From Dyadobacter psychrotolerans (GTDB lineage: Bacteria; Bacteroidota; Bacteroidia; Cytophagales; Spirosomataceae), in the NCBI RefSeq assembly GCF_004349265.1, contig NZ_SMFL01000008.1:62001-126000 (forward strand): a stretch of 64,000 bases of DNA, written 5' to 3'. Position numbers and translations under genes: made by a program. This document shows, in pieces, positions 1 through 9,699 of this stretch (position 1 is the stretch's first letter; each line of letters begins with the position of its first letter). The notes below the pieces were generated by a model. The model was not told the origin of the DNA. It saw nothing but the letters and a program-made list of their open reading frames with translations, and did no database searches.

Positions 1-288
1 AACATTTAACTTCCAGCAATTTTCTTTTTCCATTTCACACTGATCCACATTTGTCATGGCGGCAGTGTGGATAATCACATCCGGTTTAGTCTTGCCAATA
101 ACATCATCAATCTGAAGCGGATCTGTAATATCCATTTCATGATATTGATAACCATTGGTAAAAGGCAGCCGGTTTTTCCCGGACGCAGTGGCTATGGTAT
201 CGATATCCGGTTGGCCTGTCAGTAATTCAACCAGTTTTTGGCCTAAAAGTCCGTTAGAACCAGTGATGAGAATTCGTTTTTTAGTCAA
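1..288 (-). CDS. SDR-family sugar-nucleotide reductase, RmlD-like (partial, N-terminal 96 residues)
   Basis: The N-terminus of a Rossmann-fold short-chain reductase related to dTDP-4-dehydrorhamnose reductase. The nucleotide-binding motif LITGSNGLLGQ lies at residues 6-16, and TKPDVIIHTAAMTNVDQCE at about 69-87 is the usual RmlD-type second strand and loop. The gene runs off the left edge of the window, so the catalytic YxxxK region is not visible. The start is a TTG at 288: an in-frame TAA lies just upstream at 303-301 and no ATG fits between it and the glycine-rich motif. The gene begins 8 bases after the cyclophilin stop codon, which suggests co-transcription. The family is clear; the exact substrate (dTDP-sugar or another) is not. 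Confidence 0.8.
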   Translation of the reverse strand, partial: MTKKRILITGSNGLLGQKLVELLTGQPDIDTIATASGKNRLPFTNGYQYHEMDITDPLQIDDVIGKTKPDVIIHTAAMTNVDQCEMEKENCWKLNV

Positions 289-296
289 TGCAGTTG

Positions 297-1022
297 TTAT
301 TTACGGGCAGAAATTCCAGTTTCATAGTTCCATCCGTACTTCTTCATGATCTTTTTCTTTTTTACTTTTTTAACAGAAACCTTCATTACAATATTTTTCT
401 CCGGACGGTCACGATCATCACGCGGGTAAGAAGTGATTTTATCGATGACATCAATACCATCGATCACCTGACCAAAAACAGAGTAAGAGCCGTCGAGATG
501 AGGTGTTCCTCCAACGGTTTCGTATACAGCTTTTTGTTCATCTGTAATTTTACGGGCTGCCCTGGCGGTTTGTTTAGCAAGATCTGCCTTGTTCCACTTT
601 TTACCCTGTACGATATAAAACTGGCATCCGCTCGATTCCTTCGTTGGATTGTTGTCACGAGCGGCGGCAAGTGCGCCTTTTTGGTGAAAAAGCTTCGGGC
701 TGAATTCGGCAGGAATTTTATACCCGTTATCACCTTTTCCAACCATGTCGCCGGGTTTGGCATTTTTAGATTCCGGGTCGCCGCCCTGGATCATGAAACC
801 TTCAATAACACGGTGAAAAAGCAATCCGTCATAGAACTTGTCTTTTGCAAGTTTTATAAAATTGGCTTTATGTTTCGGCGTTTCATCAAACAGGATCACC
901 TGCATGGTTCCCTGTTCCGTTTTGATCGTTACCAGATCATCCTTTTTTGAGCTTTTTTGAGCAAATGTATGAATAGACAAAAGGCATAAAGATGCCAGTA
1001 CTACGGATTTAATGGTTTTCAT
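297..1022 (-). CDS. Exported cyclophilin-type peptidyl-prolyl cis-trans isomerase
   Basis: A 241-residue cyclophilin that speeds proline isomerisation during protein folding in the periplasm. The signal peptide is MKTIKSVVLASLCLLSIHTFAQ, ending in a typical Ala-Gln junction. The cyclophilin fold spans about residues 28-225 and includes FHRVIEGFMIQGGDP (the catalytic-loop signature with the active-site Arg) and GGTPHLDGSYSVFGQVIDG near the end. An extra basic tail of about 20 residues, rich in Lys, follows the fold and is not part of the enzyme core. It lies between the lipoprotein gene upstream and the RmlD-like gene downstream, all on the minus strand. The call is secure at family level; client proteins are unknown. 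Confidence 0.93.
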   Translation of the reverse strand: MKTIKSVVLASLCLLSIHTFAQKSSKKDDLVTIKTEQGTMQVILFDETPKHKANFIKLAKDKFYDGLLFHRVIEGFMIQGGDPESKNAKPGDMVGKGDNGYKIPAEFSPKLFHQKGALAAARDNNPTKESSGCQFYIVQGKKWNKADLAKQTARAARKITDEQKAVYETVGGTPHLDGSYSVFGQVIDGIDVIDKITSYPRDDRDRPEKNIVMKVSVKKVKKKKIMKKYGWNYETGISARK

Positions 1023-1048
1023 GTAATAAATTGTCGTTTACTTAATTA

Positions 1049-1660
1049 TTATTTGGCCGCAAGCACCGGTTTGCCAGCCGGGAAAAATTCGAATTTTAAT
1101 CCGAAATCTTTTCCTTTTGATACGTCTTCCATATTCACACGAACGGCGTTTTTGCTGAATGTCAGTATCTTACTTTCTTCTTTTGGTGCATCATAGCTTT
1201 TGGTGAAATGTGCTTTTCCTGCATTCCAAAGCTGTTTCGTGGCTTCGGCGCTGTTAAGATACACATCTACTGAAATTTTATTTACCTTTTTATCTTTATC
1301 AGCAGTTAAAAAATACTGCACATCAATCGTTTCAAGCTGCGGCGTCTCCTGGGTATAACCCAAATGATCAGCTGTTTCTTCAAACATTTCAAAGGTTTCA
1401 GTTGCTTTTACCTTACTTACCGGATCTCCGAAAGATACGCCTCTGATAATTACGCCGGGATTTTGCGCAGTCGTGCCCAGAATGGCCTGTAGCAATGAAG
1501 ACTGGTCACTATTTAACTCGGATTGTGCAGGGTTTGCCAGTGCCACCGAATCAGTAACTGTTTCGTCTTTTTCTTCCTCCGTTTTGGTACTACAGGCTTG
1601 AAATGTGAGCAGGATCAGTGCAACAGCCAGAGGTTTTTTTAACAATCTTAAATAGCTCAT
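1049..1660 (-). CDS. Predicted lipoprotein of unknown function
   Basis: A 203-residue lipoprotein. I do not recognise the family. The N-terminus MSYLRLLKKPLAVALILLTFQAC is a type II signal peptide with lipobox TFQAC; an in-frame ATG 21 bases further upstream (1681) would only add residues before the basic n-region, so 1660 is preferred. A Glu/Asp/Thr-rich linker follows the acylated Cys, then a globular part that starts with a GVSFGDPVSKVKATE stretch. The latter resembles domains that begin with a short conserved G-x-x-x-G-D-S/P turn, but I cannot name it. It sits 26 bases upstream of the cyclophilin gene on the same strand and may share its transcript. Confidence 0.7.
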   Translation of the reverse strand: MSYLRLLKKPLAVALILLTFQACSTKTEEEKDETVTDSVALANPAQSELNSDQSSLLQAILGTTAQNPGVIIRGVSFGDPVSKVKATETFEMFEETADHLGYTQETPQLETIDVQYFLTADKDKKVNKISVDVYLNSAEATKQLWNAGKAHFTKSYDAPKEESKILTFSKNAVRVNMEDVSKGKDFGLKFEFFPAGKPVLAAK

Positions 1661-1826
1661 TGTTGTAAAAATTGTATTCATTGTAGTGATGTGAAGTGTT
1701 TGGTTAAAAATGTATGCCTGGTTGCCAAAACAATTATTCGTGCAAATTTAAAATATTGGCTGAGTTTCTCCTAAGGTGGGAAAAGAATGTTTGATAACCA
1801 GAACGATCAAACATAAATCAACATTT

Positions 1827-3251
1827 TTAAAATTCTCTGGCGATGTTAAAAAAGAATCTCCGGTCGCCCTGTGCGTTGATGTTGAAGTTAAATCTGGCAA
1901 CGATATTGTAGAAACTCACGAAGTCGACTCCGGTTCCTGCGCCGTATAACAGCGAGTTTCCAAGTTTGGTATTACTGAATTCCGGATAATTATTCCAGAC
2001 GTAACCGGCATCAGCAAAGGTGTTGATGTATGCAGCAAGCGGTATCGTATTAAATTGTTTTACTGGAATCCAGGAAAAATGTTTTTGGATTGAAAACAGT
2101 CTGTATTTTATTTCATTTTTAAAAAGTGCATAATCCTGTCCGTCGACAACATAAAGCTCGTATCCCCTTACGAGATCGTTGCGGTATCCCAATCCGATTG
2201 TCTGCAAGTAAGGCTGGCGTTTTGGGATAGACAATCTGGTGCGAATACCTGTGTTAGCATACCACCTTTTGCTGATCGGAAGATATTTTCTGAAAGAACC
2301 ATAAAAATAAGCCTGATCGATATTGTCAGAAGGCAAAAGGCCGATTTTGGAAAACTGAACAGCTCCGCTTTGTCCCAGCAATGGATATTGGGTGTTATCC
2401 CTTTTGTCATAGCTAAATGAGTAAGTCAGCTGAAAATATTTTTGAACCGTCCTTCCATTCAGTAAATAATTAGGATTCATAACAGCAATTGTGTCCGCTA
2501 TTTTTCCGTAACTGTACCGCAGATCGACGCTGTGAAAGGTATAATATTTGTTTCTGCGGGTTAGTGTTACGTAGGAGTAAAAGCGTTCCTTATTAATGAC
2601 CTCGCTGCTGAGATAGTCCAGTTTATCGTTCCAGGTGCGAAAGGCCATGGTTTTATTGGTAGAGTAAGAACTCCCGATTGTGATACCGGTTTTTTGTGCC
2701 TTGTCGATGTAAGGCAGCGAGTAAGCAACTTCAAATTTTGGTATAAAACCAAACTCTGCGATAAAACGCAGTTTGTCGGCCCTGCCTGTTACATTTCCAT
2801 AACTGAGATAAACGCCATAAATGGTCCGCTTAAGATCGCGGTTCCGGTCGTACCACCATTCGTTGAAATTTCTGTCTGCCAGCTGAAAAACGGGGAGTAT
2901 GATAAAATACCATCGTTCTTTCACAATCACGCGAATGTCGGTACGCACAGAATCCGGGTTTGTCTTTGTGAGCAGTTCTGCGGTTACAAATAAATTTGTA
3001 TTTATTATCTTGCGGCGGTCAATTTCCAGGACATTGTGAATCGTTGCCCCGGTAAGTGTATCGCCCGATTTAACTGCCATTTCCCGGTAAATAATGCCTG
3101 CACGGGTTTTATTGTTTCCCTCAATACTGATATCACCGATTATCAGACTGCTGTCTGGCCTGATAGGAATGACCTGTCCGGCAGCTTTTCCTGCAAGTGA
3201 AAGGATTAATAAAACGAGAAGATAATGTATGGACCGTAAGGGTTTACGCAT
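1827..3251 (-). CDS. Omp85/BamA-like outer membrane protein with one POTRA-like domain
   Basis: A 474-residue outer-membrane protein of the Omp85 superfamily, too short to be BamA itself. The most convincing signal peptide is MRKPLRSIHYLLVLLILSLAGKAAGQ, so the start is put at 3251; in-frame ATGs at 3278 and 3299 would add an unneeded basic extension. A single POTRA-like segment lies at about residues 35-110 (ISIEGNNKTRAGIIYREMAVKSGDTL). A beta-barrel rich in alternating aromatic and polar residues follows, and the protein ends in Phe, as barrels do. GLGYRNDLVRGYELYVVDG fits the conserved surface-antigen (D15) barrel region. Role in the insertion or surface display of particular proteins is inferred; the partner is unknown. 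It is unlinked to the tamL-tamB pair at the other end of the window. Confidence 0.8.
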   Translation of the reverse strand: MRKPLRSIHYLLVLLILSLAGKAAGQVIPIRPDSSLIIGDISIEGNNKTRAGIIYREMAVKSGDTLTGATIHNVLEIDRRKIINTNLFVTAELLTKTNPDSVRTDIRVIVKERWYFIILPVFQLADRNFNEWWYDRNRDLKRTIYGVYLSYGNVTGRADKLRFIAEFGFIPKFEVAYSLPYIDKAQKTGITIGSSYSTNKTMAFRTWNDKLDYLSSEVINKERFYSYVTLTRRNKYYTFHSVDLRYSYGKIADTIAVMNPNYLLNGRTVQKYFQLTYSFSYDKRDNTQYPLLGQSGAVQFSKIGLLPSDNIDQAYFYGSFRKYLPISKRWYANTGIRTRLSIPKRQPYLQTIGLGYRNDLVRGYELYVVDGQDYALFKNEIKYRLFSIQKHFSWIPVKQFNTIPLAAYINTFADAGYVWNNYPEFSNTKLGNSLLYGAGTGVDFVSFYNIVARFNFNINAQGDRRFFFNIAREF

Positions 3252-3473
3252 TCTTTGTCGGCATTTATTTGGTTTCATGCTTTTGCGCAAAGCGGGCATG
3301 TTTATCAAAAATACGGCTAAATCGGGTCGGTTATTATAAATGACAGAAAATTACCGGATGCTGCTGTTGAATTTGACAGTGTTAAGTGATTGTTAAGTTT
3401 CAAAAAAACAGCAGGTGCAGATAGTCTTTTATAAATGGCAGACAGTATCATACACAACTAACCAGCTAATTCT

Positions 3474-3668
3474 ATGTCACTTTCCCGGGCAGAATACTTG
3501 ATCAACAGGCTGATCAGCAACAACCTCTCCGGTGAGGAACTTTCCGAGCTGCTGGAAGCAGTGGGGAACGAAGAACAGCAGCATAGTTATTCGGATGTTC
3601 TGGAAAATTATTTCTATCGGCTTGTGCAGGAGAGTGAGAATGATGCAGGATCCGACAGTAAGCAGTAG
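3474..3668 (+). CDS. Small FecR-N-terminus-like protein (64 aa)
   Basis: A 64-residue acidic protein, MSLSRAEYLINRLIS at the start, with an amphipathic helix pair containing NNLSGEELSELLEAV. The pattern of a short N-terminal helix followed by S/T-x-E-E-L resembles the N-terminal cytoplasmic domain of FecR-type anti-sigma factors, which contacts ECF sigma factors. However, the transmembrane segment and FecR domain are absent and no sigma factor lies nearby. It is the first plus-strand gene before the SusC gene at 3857, separated by 188 bases. It could be a free-standing regulator, a remnant of a FecR gene, or an unrelated small protein. The frame is credible because it starts with ATG, is well placed and has normal codon use. 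Confidence 0.5.
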   Translation: MSLSRAEYLINRLISNNLSGEELSELLEAVGNEEQQHSYSDVLENYFYRLVQESENDAGSDSKQ

Positions 3669-3856
3669 CGACAGCGAAAAGTAACTTTTAAACAAACATG
3701 TTTACTATGAATAGAAAATAATAAGAAATGTTCAAGAGCCATGCGACAGGTAAGAAATTACACAAACAGTCAGTCACCATATTAGCTTACCTGGTACCCG
3801 CGGAATTCACACGTATTTATAACCTCAGACAATTATGACAAATTTTACTAATCTAA

Positions 3857-6800
3857 ATGAAAACTTCTATGTCAACCAATAGAAAGAGGATATGCTTCCT
3901 CATTGGCGCGTGGCTCCTTTGCGCAGGTGCCGTCACCCCATTAGCATTTGGAAAAGGAACGGAGCCGAATGGCAGCAAACGCAAAGCAGATCGCACCATT
4001 AAAGGAAGAGTCTCTGCTGAAAAAGACGGCTCAGGACTTCCGGGTGTAAATATCCTTTTAAAAGGAACCACTACCGGTAGCTCAACTGATGCAAACGGCG
4101 ATTACTCCATCGTTGTGGGCGAAGGAGTAAATCAAATTTTAACCGTTTCTTACATTGGGTATGTTTCACAGGATCTGTCTATCGGCAATAATTCCGTAAT
4201 TAATGTAAGTCTGGTAGAAAGTACCGAAACCCTGAATGAAGTTGTTGTTACCGCTTTGGGTATCTCGAAAAATGCGAGAGAACTTGGTTATGCAACCAAT
4301 TCTTTTAATGCAAAGGATGTCGAAGCGGGCGGAACCTCCAACCCTTTAAAATCATTAGATGGAAAAACTACCGGCGTTCAGATAAACAGCCTTAACTCTT
4401 CTCCAACTTCCTCGGTGATGTTCAATATCCGCGGAGCTACCTCGCTGGCCGGGATTATGAAAGGAAATGATGCTACCAGTAATATCAACAATGCAACCCA
4501 GCCATTGATCGTACTGAATGGTGTGCCTTTGATGTCAAACAGCGTTGGAACCACCGCAGGTATCGATGTCGGTAACTACATGAACTCCATTAATTCTAAT
4601 GATATCGAGAGTATTTCTATTTTAAAGGGTGCCAGTGCTTCTGCACTTTACGGTTCAACGGCAGGTAATGGCGTAATTTTGATTACAACAAAATCAGGAG
4701 CACAAAGTAAAAGAGGCCTCGGTGTTTCGATAAACAGTGCTGTCTCTTTTGATCGCGCGTATAGCGCACCACCGGTTCAAAGACAATTTTTTCAGGGTGG
4801 AGAAGAAGGAGAAGCACTAACCAGCGATAAAAAGGGTTTAGGCTGGGCAGTGGACGATAAAGTGAATAACGTTACACCCGAATGGAGATGGGATATTGTT
4901 AACCAGAAATGGGAAAAGTCAATTCTGGAAGCGCGCGGTGATCAAAATCCTTTGCTTGCTTTTCTTAAAACGGGTATGATGCTGGATAACAATGTGGCTG
5001 TAACGGGAAACTACGATAAAGGAAATTACAGAGTCAATGTAGGTAACATGACCTATTCAGGTGTAATTCCGGGCAATAAAACGACTCGTACCAATGTTTC
5101 TTTTGATGCACAATACAAAGTCAACAAAAAAGTCTCTATAACTTCTCAGGCTTCTTATTCACGGATGTTTGTTCCTAACGCATCGCACATCCAGGGTAAA
5201 AGGGAAGATAATCCGCTTGCTCACGCGATGTCTATGCCGATTAACATGCCAAAGATGTCGGTATGGAAAGATGCCAACACATGGTTAACCGACTGGACCG
5301 GTACTTATCAGAATACGCCTTATCTGACAAACCCGGGAGAGGCTCGTCTAAGCAGAGTAAACGCCACCGGATTTGATAACGCTGTTGGTAAAAACGGTCC
5401 TTATTTTGCTGCTGAGAATGTGATCAGAACATTTGCCAAAGATATCGTTTTCGGAAAGCTTCAACTGGATTGGAAACTTATTGATCCCCTTAATTTTATA
5501 TTACGCTCAGGGGTGAGCCATGAAAGTTTCGCTTTTGAAAGAAAAACGCCATGGGGTTCTGAAAGAGCGTTAAAAGGGGGATATGAACAAGAGAATACCA
5601 ATAATGTATCTGTTAATACGGATGCATTACTTGCTTTTAACAAAAACTTCCTGAATGAACAGCTGTCAGTTGATGCTTTAGCAGGTTTTTCATACAAATT
5701 TGGAGAGGCGAATAAGACTAAATTTGGTGGAAATGAGTTGACTACTCCAAATTCATTCAACTTCGCTTCGCTTCCTGCTACCGTGAGACAGGCTGCTGAA
5801 TTTAACAGAGGTTATTCTACCAGAAGTTATGGCGCTTACGCCACTGCTACACTGGGCTGGAGGAGTACAGTTTATCTGGAACTAACCGGACGGAATGACT
5901 GGGTTGGTATATTAGACAGTGAAAAGGCAAGCCATTTTTATCCAGGTGCGTCTTTAAGCTGGTTAGCTTCTGAGACATTCAAAATGGGACCGGCCATTAA
6001 CCTTTTAAAACTGAGAGGAAGTTATTCTCAAACGGGCTATGGTATCGGAAACTCGCCTAATCTGGACACTTATGGAATCGGAAGCACCACGTGGGGTGGT
6101 GTTACAACCGGAACCATTGGTGGTAATCTTGTGGATGCCAATATCGATCCAGAGCTAAACGTAACCAAGGAAATTGGTCTTGATTTCAGAGCACTGAACA
6201 GCAGAGTAACAGGTGAATTTACTGCTTATTCTAAAAATCACATCAATCAGATACAAAACCTTCCAGTGGTGGGTTCATCCGGTTTTAGTTCTGTGCTGAC
6301 TAATATGGGATCTGTAATATCAAAGGGTATTGAGCTTTCTTTAAGGGTTGTACCTCTGCGCACCAAAGATTGGGAAGTAGGTATTGCTGGAAATCTGTCA
6401 ACTTTTAATGCTAAAATCGACGAGTTGGATTCCCGGTTTGCAGAAAAGTTTTACGGCTATGCCGGTACTGCAAACCTGTCTCTTTTCAAAGGATCTAAAG
6501 TGGGCGACTTGTATGCACAAAACCCGATTCCATATATCCAAACCGGAAAATACAAGGGGATGATGCTGACTGGTCTGAGTGGAATCATAGAAGAATCGGT
6601 TACAACGACCGACCATATCAGAAAAAATGGCTACCTGGGTAACATGAACCCGAAGGCAATTATGGGTTTTAATGTGGATGCTAAGTTTAAAAATTTCAAG
6701 ATTAATGTGGTTTCCAGCTTAAGAGTCGGTGGCGTATTTATATCTGAAACACAGAAAATTATGATTGATGATGGTATGGCAGACATCAAGAAAATCTATG

Positions 6801-7393
6801 GCGACGACTATGACAAAATGTTCACTGGCGGTCGTTTCGCAGGTGGTTTGCCAAGTATGCCAAACGTGAATCAAATGTTCACAGGCGATGGTTTTGAAGA
6901 TTACAAAGAGAAAATGCAAAGTACAATGACACTCTACAACGGTGACCCAAGGTACTTTGGATACTGGAATGCAGTGTATATCGATCCAAAGATTGACTTG
7001 TCCTCGATGACTGCGGAACAAAAACTAAGTCTTCCGGATGAGGCGTATATCAAAAACGGTGACGATCCTACCAAAACGATTTACTTGAATCCATATGCTA
7101 TGGAAGGGAATGAATTATGGTCGGGTGCACAGTTCAGAACGCATGATGCTACTTCCTTTAAAATTAAAGAAATTAATTTAACGTATCAGTTCAACAAATC
7201 TCTTACCCAGAAACTGAAATTACAGGATGTATTTATTACTGTTTTTGCCAAAAACGTAATGTTCTGGGCTAAAAACAGGATGAATGAAGATCCTGAAACG
7301 GCTTTCAATGATGGAGTTTCAGGAATGGGTGTGGCGCAATTTGGTTTGCCTCCGATGCGCTCAATGGGAGTAAAGCTTGGAGTTAGCTTTTGA
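3857..7393 (+). CDS. SusC/RagA-family TonB-dependent outer membrane transporter (pair 1)
   Basis: A 1178-residue TonB-dependent transporter of the SusC class, which forms the barrel of a SusCD uptake complex and moves oligomers across the outer membrane. A signal peptide lies in the first 33 residues. It is followed by a carboxypeptidase-regulatory-like domain at about 47-125 (TIKGRVSAEKDGSGLPGVNILLKGT in two blocks), then EVVVTALGI just before the plug, the plug itself (IVLNGVPL, SISILKGASASALYGS), and the barrel ending in GVKLGVSF with a terminal Phe. The substrate cannot be read from the sequence. The stop codon overlaps the start region of the SusD partner, so the two are co-transcribed. 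Signature here is the TALGI variant, shared with the other two SusC genes in the window. Confidence 0.95.
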   Translation: MKTSMSTNRKRICFLIGAWLLCAGAVTPLAFGKGTEPNGSKRKADRTIKGRVSAEKDGSGLPGVNILLKGTTTGSSTDANGDYSIVVGEGVNQILTVSYIGYVSQDLSIGNNSVINVSLVESTETLNEVVVTALGISKNARELGYATNSFNAKDVEAGGTSNPLKSLDGKTTGVQINSLNSSPTSSVMFNIRGATSLAGIMKGNDATSNINNATQPLIVLNGVPLMSNSVGTTAGIDVGNYMNSINSNDIESISILKGASASALYGSTAGNGVILITTKSGAQSKRGLGVSINSAVSFDRAYSAPPVQRQFFQGGEEGEALTSDKKGLGWAVDDKVNNVTPEWRWDIVNQKWEKSILEARGDQNPLLAFLKTGMMLDNNVAVTGNYDKGNYRVNVGNMTYSGVIPGNKTTRTNVSFDAQYKVNKKVSITSQASYSRMFVPNASHIQGKREDNPLAHAMSMPINMPKMSVWKDANTWLTDWTGTYQNTPYLTNPGEARLSRVNATGFDNAVGKNGPYFAAENVIRTFAKDIVFGKLQLDWKLIDPLNFILRSGVSHESFAFERKTPWGSERALKGGYEQENTNNVSVNTDALLAFNKNFLNEQLSVDALAGFSYKFGEANKTKFGGNELTTPNSFNFASLPATVRQAAEFNRGYSTRSYGAYATATLGWRSTVYLELTGRNDWVGILDSEKASHFYPGASLSWLASETFKMGPAINLLKLRGSYSQTGYGIGNSPNLDTYGIGSTTWGGVTTGTIGGNLVDANIDPELNVTKEIGLDFRALNSRVTGEFTAYSKNHINQIQNLPVVGSSGFSSVLTNMGSVISKGIELSLRVVPLRTKDWEVGIAGNLSTFNAKIDELDSRFAEKFYGYAGTANLSLFKGSKVGDLYAQNPIPYIQTGKYKGMMLTGLSGIIEESVTTTDHIRKNGYLGNMNPKAIMGFNVDAKFKNFKINVVSSLRVGGVFISETQKIMIDDGMADIKKIYGDDYDKMFTGGRFAGGLPSMPNVNQMFTGDGFEDYKEKMQSTMTLYNGDPRYFGYWNAVYIDPKIDLSSMTAEQKLSLPDEAYIKNGDDPTKTIYLNPYAMEGNELWSGAQFRTHDATSFKIKEINLTYQFNKSLTQKLKLQDVFITVFAKNVMFWAKNRMNEDPETAFNDGVSGMGVAQFGLPPMRSMGVKLGVSF

Positions 7394-7416
7394 TGAACTA
7401 TAAAACAGATACTATT

Positions 7417-9162
7417 ATGATCAAGTTAATAAAATATGTTGCCTTATGTTCGACACTGGTACTCGGTATATCCTGTACCGACCAGCTGCGACTGGATGAA
7501 AGGGAAACGTCCTTTAATAAAGATTACTTTACCTATTCCCGTTATCAGTTGACAACTTCAATTTTAAACGTGGCCAAAAGTTACGGTAAGTCCGCGATAG
7601 ACGCGCCAAAAGGACAAGCTGCGCTTTATTTTATGGATACTTACAGCGCGGACCAGATTGCCGGATTTTACAACAAAACGGATGCAAACTGGTCGTATCA
7701 GGACGTGAATGCTTACGCTGGTACGGGTGCGGACGGAGCAGGTCAGCTTAGAACGCTCGAAGCTGTAACGAAGCTGGCAACAACTGAGGGCAACATGGCG
7801 AATGTGGCTGCTGCTGATATCATGAAATGTGTAGTAGGCGCTTACCTTACTGAGAAATACGGCGACATTCCATTTACTGAGGCGGTTCAGGGCAGAGCGG
7901 GTGAGCTATTTCCAAAATTTGATTCGCAGAAAGTTGTTTATGAAACCATGTTTGCGATGCTGGACAAAGCGGTCGCTATTTTGGCAGATCCAAATAGCAA
8001 AGGTTTACCGGCCGATCACGACGTACTTTTTAAAGGAGACAAAACAAAATGGATCAAGTTTGCAAACTCCCTGAAATTTCGTCTGATGGTGCATTCTTAT
8101 GATGCATTTAAGAAAGCAGGTAAGGATCTGGGAGCCGATATGCAGGCGATTGCCGGAGGTACCAATTATATGTCGACCGTGGCTGATAATGCTGGCCTTA
8201 CATTTCCTGGTATCGCAGAAGCAGACTCTTGGTACATGCAAAGAACATGGGGAAGCGGAAATACATTCACTGAGCAAAAACCAACAAAATATCTGATTGA
8301 CCAGTTAGTCGCTCTGGATGATCCGCGTATGTACGTTATTTTTGCGCCTGTTCTTTCTCCTTTGTCAAGTAAGCCAACAAAAGTTGATGAAACGATAAAA
8401 ATAAACGGTTTTTCATACGTCATCAATCATTACCCGGCAACTGCGGCTGACGCTGCGGCATTAACAGCAGCCGGAAGAGACTTAAATGGCAATGTAACAT
8501 CTGTTCCTTATGTTTTGGACGCCAAATGGTTCGGAACTCCAAACCCGACTAACGTTCAGTCGCTGTATGGCGGTACCGGTTTGGCCGGAAGTAACGGTTT
8601 TTATGACAATCGCCGCATTACAGGGTTCTCAAACCTGCTTGCAAAAGCAAGTGATCCAAGACTTAAGGCAGTATTAATGGAAGCCGATGAGATGGCGTTC
8701 CTGCTTGCAGAAGCACGTCAAAAAGGTTGGATTTCAGCCGGAACTGTAAAAGGTTATTACGATAACGGTATCAAATTATCTTTTCAAAGATGGCAGATTG
8801 AAGATGGTACGAAGCCAGCAACGCATATAGGCTCTGACAAAATAGTTGACAACTTTGCTGCTTATACTGCGAAAGCAGGCGTTGCGCTGGACGGCACAGC
8901 TGCTGATCTTGACAAAATTGCTTTGCAGAAATGGCTGTCTATGCTGATTACCAATCAGACAGAGGCCTATACCGATTACAAAAGAACCGGAAAACCTGCT
9001 TTTGTTGGTAAGATAGCCCAATCCTTTGGAGCTTACACCTATCCTCAGCGTTATATGTACCCATTGGATGAAGCAAGCAATAATAAAGCAAATTACGACG
9101 CCGCAGTCAGTGGCTTGGGAGGGAAAGACCTGCCATCGGCTAAAATGTGGATTCTGAATTAA
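7417..9162 (+). CDS. SusD/RagB-family surface lipoprotein (pair 1)
   Basis: A 581-residue SusD-type lipoprotein, the lid and substrate-binding partner of the SusC transporter directly upstream. The lipoprotein signal is MIKLIKYVALCSTLVLGISC; starts at 7393 (ATG overlapping the susC stop) or 7390 (TTG) are possible but put extra polar residues before the n-region. The TPR-like helical motif typical of the SusD-like_2 branch is visible as VGAYLTEKYGDIPFTEAVQG at about 140-160, followed by the FDSQKVVYETMFAMLDKA helix. The C-terminal part carries QRYMYPLDEASNN, also usual in this branch. It ends 26 bases before a hairpin terminator. Family assignment is firm; the ligand is unknown. Confidence 0.93.
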   Translation: MIKLIKYVALCSTLVLGISCTDQLRLDERETSFNKDYFTYSRYQLTTSILNVAKSYGKSAIDAPKGQAALYFMDTYSADQIAGFYNKTDANWSYQDVNAYAGTGADGAGQLRTLEAVTKLATTEGNMANVAAADIMKCVVGAYLTEKYGDIPFTEAVQGRAGELFPKFDSQKVVYETMFAMLDKAVAILADPNSKGLPADHDVLFKGDKTKWIKFANSLKFRLMVHSYDAFKKAGKDLGADMQAIAGGTNYMSTVADNAGLTFPGIAEADSWYMQRTWGSGNTFTEQKPTKYLIDQLVALDDPRMYVIFAPVLSPLSSKPTKVDETIKINGFSYVINHYPATAADAAALTAAGRDLNGNVTSVPYVLDAKWFGTPNPTNVQSLYGGTGLAGSNGFYDNRRITGFSNLLAKASDPRLKAVLMEADEMAFLLAEARQKGWISAGTVKGYYDNGIKLSFQRWQIEDGTKPATHIGSDKIVDNFAAYTAKAGVALDGTAADLDKIALQKWLSMLITNQTEAYTDYKRTGKPAFVGKIAQSFGAYTYPQRYMYPLDEASNNKANYDAAVSGLGGKDLPSAKMWILN

Positions 9163-9180
9163 TAGGTCATAACTTTTAAA

Positions 9181-9226
9181 TGCAAAGGAGTACTGTCATT
9201 TAATTGGCGGTACTCTTTTTTTTGCA
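9181..9226 (+). terminator. Rho-independent terminator after SusCD pair 1
   Basis: GAGTAC (9188-9193) pairs with GTACTC (9210-9215) around a 16-base loop and runs directly into eight T residues (9216-9223). Outer bases TGCAAA/TTTGCA (9181-9186 with 9221-9226) extend the symmetry. It lies about 20 bases after the SusD stop codon and closes the operon. Confidence 0.75.
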
Positions 9227-9699
9227 AAAAGTTGTGAGTCGATAGTACTATTTGTTGATTGTAAAGTATTGTTAGGAAATGAAAGTGTTGGCTTCCGGGT
9301 AGTCAGGATATATTATTTTTTTGATCAAAAATAGTATGCATACATAATATAATCATAATATACACCACATAAAAACATCTCTGCCAATGCATTAACATTG
9401 CGCCTTATTAAACCAATCTTCCACCTTCTTTTTATCATTTATGGTTCATGTCATCTACCTAACATATTCAAATTTATGAGATTAGATTTTACAAAATGTA
9501 ACCAGCAAATTCCGGGTATTTTGATCCTTTTGTAATTAAACTTTAAGTAGTCTGCTAGCATAACAATGATTCCTATTGAGCATTTTTTAATTGTTAAAAA
9601 ACAACATGAATATGATAAAAAATGTAGTGTCCGAAAATGTATCGACCTTAACCAAACCATCATCAAAATAAATTTAAACCCAGTCAATCTATCTATACT
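9227..9699. other. Intergenic region between SusCD pairs 1 and 2
   Basis: About 470 AT-rich bases with no convincing gene. Two perfect palindromes lie almost side by side: TTTTTGATCAAAAA (9318-9331) and GTATGCATAC (9334-9343). They could be operators or part of a promoter for the PKD-lipoprotein operon that starts at 9700. No clear TAnnTTTG element was found. Confidence 0.5.

Noticed and set aside
288..950. A 220-codon open frame on the plus strand
   Set aside because: It lies opposite the cyclophilin gene, whose motifs are clear, and has no recognisable protein features.
7390..7416. TTG or ATG starts of the first SusD gene overlapping the SusC stop
   Set aside because: They are possible, but the lipoprotein signal peptide begins cleanly at ATG 7417.
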